A DNA stretch of 6,017 nt from Gemmatimonadaceae bacterium (GTDB lineage: Bacteria > Gemmatimonadota > Gemmatimonadetes > Gemmatimonadales > Gemmatimonadaceae), in NCBI GenBank assembly GCA_013820975.1, contig JACDHQ010000145.1, positions 1 to 6,017 of the forward strand, given 5' to 3'. The notes beneath the pieces are model-generated. The model was given only the letters and a program-made list of their open reading frames with translations, made no database searches and was not told the origin of the DNA. Below, in pieces: positions 1 to 6,017 of this stretch. How positions within the stretch are numbered: the stretch's first letter is position 1; every line of letters begins with the position of its first letter. The position numbers were made by a program, and so were the translations under genes.

Positions 1-1200
1 GGCAACAAGGGTATCGTTGCCCGCATCGTGCCGGAGGAGGACATGCCGTTCCTGCCGGACGGGCGTCCGGTGGACATCGTGCTCAACCCGCTGGGCGTGC
101 CGTCGCGCATGAACGTCGGGCAGATCCTCGAGACCCACCTCGGGTGGGCGGCGAAGATCCTCGGCTTCTACGCGAAGACGCCGGTGTTCCAGGGCACGAA
201 CGAGCGCGAGATCGGCCTGCTGCTGAAGCTGGCCGGGGTCACGTGGTCGGCACAGGCGCTCGACCTGCCGTCGGCGCCGGTGATCACCGATGCCGACATC
301 CGGCAGGCGATGTCCGACCTCAAGCCGGATCGCCTCGCCGTCTCGGAGGCGCCCGACCTGCTGCAGGACGCCTCGATCAACGACCTTGGCGCGCGCGGGG
401 TGTCGCCGGAGACGCGCGACGTGTTCACCCGCATCCGCGACTTCCTGGGCACGGCGGCGCGCGAGCTCGCGACCCGTGAGCAGGTGGAGCTCGACCACCA
501 GATCCGCCTGCACGAGGCCATCACGGCGGACGAGGGGGAGACGGCAGTGCGCCAGGCCGAGGCAAAGGCTGCCGTGAAGCAGCTCGAGAAGCGGCGGGCG
601 CTCGACCCGGCGGATCTCCTGCGCGAGCAGGAGCTGGCGGGGCTGGCCGGGATGCTCGGCAAGAAGAGCGAGGCGGACGTGAACGCGGCGGCGCTGGAGC
701 TGATGCGCCTCGCGAACATCACGCCGTTCGGCAAGATCAACCTGCGCGACGGCCGCTCGGGCGAGACGTTCAACGCGCCGGTGACGGTCGGGTCGGTGTA
801 CATGCTCAAGCTCTCGCACCTCGTGGACGACAAGATCCACGCGCGGAGCATCGGGCCGTACTCGCTGGTCACGCAGCAGCCGCTTGCCGGCAAGGCCCAG
901 TTTGGCGGCCAGCGGTTCGGCGAAATGGAAGTGTGGGCGCTCGAGGCGTACGGGGCCGCGCACACGCTGCAGGAGATCCTGACGGTGAAGTCGGACGACG
1001 TGAATGGCCGGAGCCGGGTGTACGAGGCGATCGTGAAGGGGCAGAACCTTCCGGAGCCCGGCATCCCCGAGTCGTTCAACGTGCTCGTGAAGGAACTGCA
1101 GGCACTCGGCATCAAGGTCACTCTTGGCCAGACGCCGGATGGCTTCGAAGCAGCACTCGGCGCCGCAGAAAGCGGCGACGGTACTCGGGGCGAGGAGTAA
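1..1200 (+). CDS. rpoB: RNA polymerase subunit beta, C-terminal part (5' end outside window)
   Basis: This is the catalytic beta subunit of bacterial RNA polymerase, which with beta' forms the active-site cleft. The reading frame is open from base 1, so the gene begins upstream; 399 codons are present. The first residues, GNKGIVARI, match the active-site motif whose lysine is E. coli Lys1073 (here bases 7-9). There follow PVDIVLNPLGVPSRMNVGQ, the DDKIHARS motif with the histidine matching E. coli His1237 (bases 838-840), the AQFGGQRFGEMEVWALEAYGAA block (counted as two motifs, AQFGGQRFGE and MEVWALEAYGAA), LTVKSDDVNGR and PESFNVLVKEL. Between the TPVF block and KINLRDGRSGE lie about 160 extra, mostly helical and charged residues (bases about 241-729) that E. 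coli and Bacillus lack at this point. The protein ends in a poorly conserved acidic tail finishing GEE. The rifampicin-resistance region is upstream of the window. The identity is certain; only the role of the insertion is unknown. Confidence 0.98.
   Translation, partial: GNKGIVARIVPEEDMPFLPDGRPVDIVLNPLGVPSRMNVGQILETHLGWAAKILGFYAKTPVFQGTNEREIGLLLKLAGVTWSAQALDLPSAPVITDADIRQAMSDLKPDRLAVSEAPDLLQDASINDLGARGVSPETRDVFTRIRDFLGTAARELATREQVELDHQIRLHEAITADEGETAVRQAEAKAAVKQLEKRRALDPADLLREQELAGLAGMLGKKSEADVNAAALELMRLANITPFGKINLRDGRSGETFNAPVTVGSVYMLKLSHLVDDKIHARSIGPYSLVTQQPLAGKAQFGGQRFGEMEVWALEAYGAAHTLQEILTVKSDDVNGRSRVYEAIVKGQNLPEPGIPESFNVLVKELQALGIKVTLGQTPDGFEAALGAAESGDGTRGEE
1192..1197 (+). promoter_or_regulatory. 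Ribosome binding site of rpoC, inside the end of rpoB
   Basis: GAGGAG lies six bases before the rpoC ATG at 1204. The same six bases are the last two sense codons of rpoB (Glu-Glu), directly before its TAA. Ribosomes finishing rpoB therefore cover the rpoC initiation region, which suggests translational coupling of the two subunits. The site also supports ATG 1204 as the rpoC start. Confidence 0.8.
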
Positions 1201-1203
1201 GCG

Positions 1204-5517
<4,314 letters not shown>

Positions 5518-5531
5518 ACACGTCATTGCGG

Positions 5532-5553
5532 GCGTTGGCCTGTACGCCAGCGC
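5532..5553 (+). other. Possible 3'-trailer hairpin after rpoC
   Basis: GCGTTGGC (5532-5539) can pair with GCCAGCGC (5546-5553) as eight base pairs including one G-U, around a six-base loop, CTGTAC. It begins 14 bases after the rpoC stop and has no U-rich tail. It could protect the 3' end or help termination, but it may also be chance in GC-rich DNA. Confidence 0.35.
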
Positions 5554-5572
5554 GCGGTTGAAGAGTGTACGA

Positions 5573-5604
5573 GACCGGCCCGGGGCACCTGCCCCGGGCC
5601 GGTC
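5573..5604 (+). terminator. Strong GC hairpin, probable rpoBC terminator without U-tract
   Basis: GACCGGCCCGGGGC (5573-5586) and GCCCCGGGCCGGTC (5591-5604) form a perfect 14-bp stem around the tetraloop ACCT. A perfect 14-bp repeat this close together is far beyond chance in 6 kb. It lies 55 bases after the rpoC stop. The bases after it (GTGCGTTCC) are not a U-tract, so this is not a textbook intrinsic terminator. GC-rich bacteria often carry U-poor hairpins of this kind after operons. It could instead be a 3'-end stabilising or Rho-associated structure. Confidence 0.7.
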
Positions 5605-5624
5605 GTGCGTTCCGGGAGGCGCAC
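5605..5624 (+). other. Small hairpin abutting the main terminator stem
   Basis: GTGCG (5605-5609) pairs with CGCAC (5620-5624), extendable by two G-U pairs (5610-5611 with 5618-5619), around the loop CCGGGA. It starts at the base right after the 14-bp stem, so the two could stack coaxially as a tandem terminator. The stem is short, so the call rests on its position. Confidence 0.35.
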
Positions 5625-5625
5625 A

Positions 5626-5659
5626 GGGCGGCCGGACGAGAATTCCGCCTATTCTTTTT
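5626..5659 (+). terminator. Possible back-up intrinsic terminator with T-rich tail
   Basis: GGCGG (5627-5631) pairs with CCGCC (5645-5649), with a possible outer G-U pair (5626/5650), and the stem is followed at once by ATTCTTTTT (5651-5659). A GC stem directly followed by a U-rich run has the form of an intrinsic terminator. The stem is only five to six pairs and the loop is 13 bases, so it is weaker than usual. It may act as a second stop behind the 14-bp hairpin. Confidence 0.45.
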
Positions 5660-5670
5660 CCCTCCATCTC

Positions 5671-5700
5671 TTGCGACCGCTGGTGCCGCTGTCGTACGAT
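5671..5700 (+). promoter_or_regulatory. Candidate sigma-70-type promoter for the receptor gene
   Basis: TTGCGA (5671-5676) and TACGAT (5695-5700) each match four of six bases of the -35 and -10 consensus and are 18 bases apart. The downstream box continues as TACGATTG, which also resembles the Bacteroidota -7 element TAnnTTTG. Initiation would be near 5707, giving a leader of roughly 115 bases. It lies just after the terminator-like structures, where a new promoter is expected. Matches of this quality also arise by chance. Confidence 0.35.
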
Positions 5701-5776
5701 TGTGACGCACGGCTCAGGTCGTGTGGAGCATCCCGCCTTTTTTCGTACTCCCTTTCCGGCACCCGCCGGCACCGGC

Positions 5777-5794
5777 GAGCCGTAGTCACGGCTC
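5777..5794 (+). promoter_or_regulatory. Leader hairpin upstream of the receptor gene
   Basis: GAGCCGT (5777-5783) and ACGGCTC (5788-5794) form a perfect seven-pair stem with the tetraloop AGTC, ending 18 bases before the Shine-Dalgarno. Its right arm overlaps CTCCG (5792-5796), which could instead pair with CGGAG of the ribosome site (5812-5816). This is seen in the sequence; any regulatory role is speculative. Confidence 0.3.
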
Positions 5795-5812
5795 CGGAGT
5801 GATCACGTTCGC

Positions 5813-5817
5813 GGAGG
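5813..5817 (+). promoter_or_regulatory. Ribosome binding site of the receptor gene
   Basis: GGAGG lies six bases before ATG 5824, the ideal spacing. It fixes the start of a frame that has a clear signal peptide immediately downstream. Confidence 0.8.
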
Positions 5818-5823
5818 ATCGCA

Positions 5824-6017
5824 ATGCGTTGGGCCTTATCTCGGGTTTTCGGAGGCGTGGCCGCCACCCTGACCCTCCAACTGCTGACCCCGGGCGCGCT
5901 CGACGCGCAGGCGACGGGCACCATTCGTGGCCGTGTCGTGGAAACCGGGTCGATGCGGCCGATCTCGGATGCACAGGTGTCGGTCGAGGGCACGATGCTG
6001 GGCGCGCTGACCAACGC
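5824..6017 (+). CDS. Exported protein with carboxypeptidase-regulatory-like N-terminus, probable TonB-dependent receptor (3' end outside window)
   Basis: Only the first 64 codons are in the window. Residues 1-30 look like a Sec signal peptide: Arg2 and Arg7, a hydrophobic stretch at about 8-21, a Pro-Gly break, and an Ala-Gln-Ala site (28-30) giving a mature start at TGTIRGRVV. Residues 33-64 (GT(I)RGRVVETG, then PISDAQVSVEGT, then LGALTN) have the pattern of the carboxypeptidase-D regulatory-like beta-sandwich found ahead of the plug domain in SusC/RagA-type TonB-dependent receptors. Such receptors import large nutrients or metal complexes across the outer membrane using TonB energy. The plug, barrel and TonB box are beyond the window, so another exported protein with this domain is possible. 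The substrate cannot be predicted. The start is supported by GGAGG six bases upstream. The hairpins after rpoC suggest separate transcription. Confidence 0.75.
   Translation, partial: MRWALSRVFGGVAATLTLQLLTPGALDAQATGTIRGRVVETGSMRPISDAQVSVEGTMLGALTN

Larger units (their letters stand above)
5518..5823. other. Intergenic region between rpoC and the receptor gene
   Basis: This 306-base stretch has no convincing gene. The open frames that cross it are extensions of shadow frames and show no ribosome site or family motif. Its first half (5532-5659) is a run of four potential hairpins that most likely ends the rpoBC transcript. Its second half has a candidate promoter at 5671-5700, a T6 run at 5738-5743, and a leader hairpin at 5777-5794 before the next ribosome binding site. 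Each element is listed separately. Confidence 0.85.

Noticed and set aside
5712..5743. GCTC/GAGC pairing upstream of a T6 run as another terminator
   Set aside because: The stem is only four pairs with a ten-base loop, and eight unpaired bases separate it from the T-run; it also lies downstream of the candidate promoter.

Overview
The window is high-GC bacterial DNA with three genes on the plus strand: the 3' third of rpoB (RNA polymerase beta), all of rpoC (RNA polymerase beta'), and, after a 306-base gap, the first 64 codons of an exported protein that looks like the N-terminus of a TonB-dependent (SusC-like) outer-membrane receptor.

Layout. 1-1200 is the beta C-terminal region, starting inside the active-site GNKG motif. 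1204-5517 is rpoC (1437 codons), three bases after the rpoB stop; its Shine-Dalgarno sequence is made of the last two rpoB codons. 5518-5823 is a structured intergenic region: a small hairpin, a 14-bp GC stem without a U-tract, an adjacent small hairpin, a hairpin followed by a T-rich run, a candidate promoter, and a leader with a further hairpin close to the next Shine-Dalgarno. 5824-6017 is the receptor start, cut off by the window end.

Organism. Strong GC preference at third codon positions, a trigger loop reading TLRTFHIGG, a longer GG-containing loop before the bridge helix, a beta' SI3 insertion, and a receptor with a carboxypeptidase-regulatory-like N-terminus all point to the FCB side of the bacterial tree. 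From memory of related sequences I would guess Gemmatimonadota; this is an inference and needs a database search.

Function. rpoB and rpoC encode the two large catalytic subunits and are co-transcribed and probably translationally coupled. The tandem hairpins after rpoC probably end that operon, so the receptor gene is likely a separate transcription unit. The str-operon genes (rpsL, rpsG, fusA) that follow rpoC in many bacteria are absent here.

This is mostly a conserved housekeeping region and I see no new defence, mobile or RNA system. The points worth a second look are a roughly 160-residue helical insertion in RpoB, a 19-residue insertion near the RpoC N-terminus, a bridge-helix substitution (Ser where E. 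coli has Ile774), and the multi-hairpin end of the operon.
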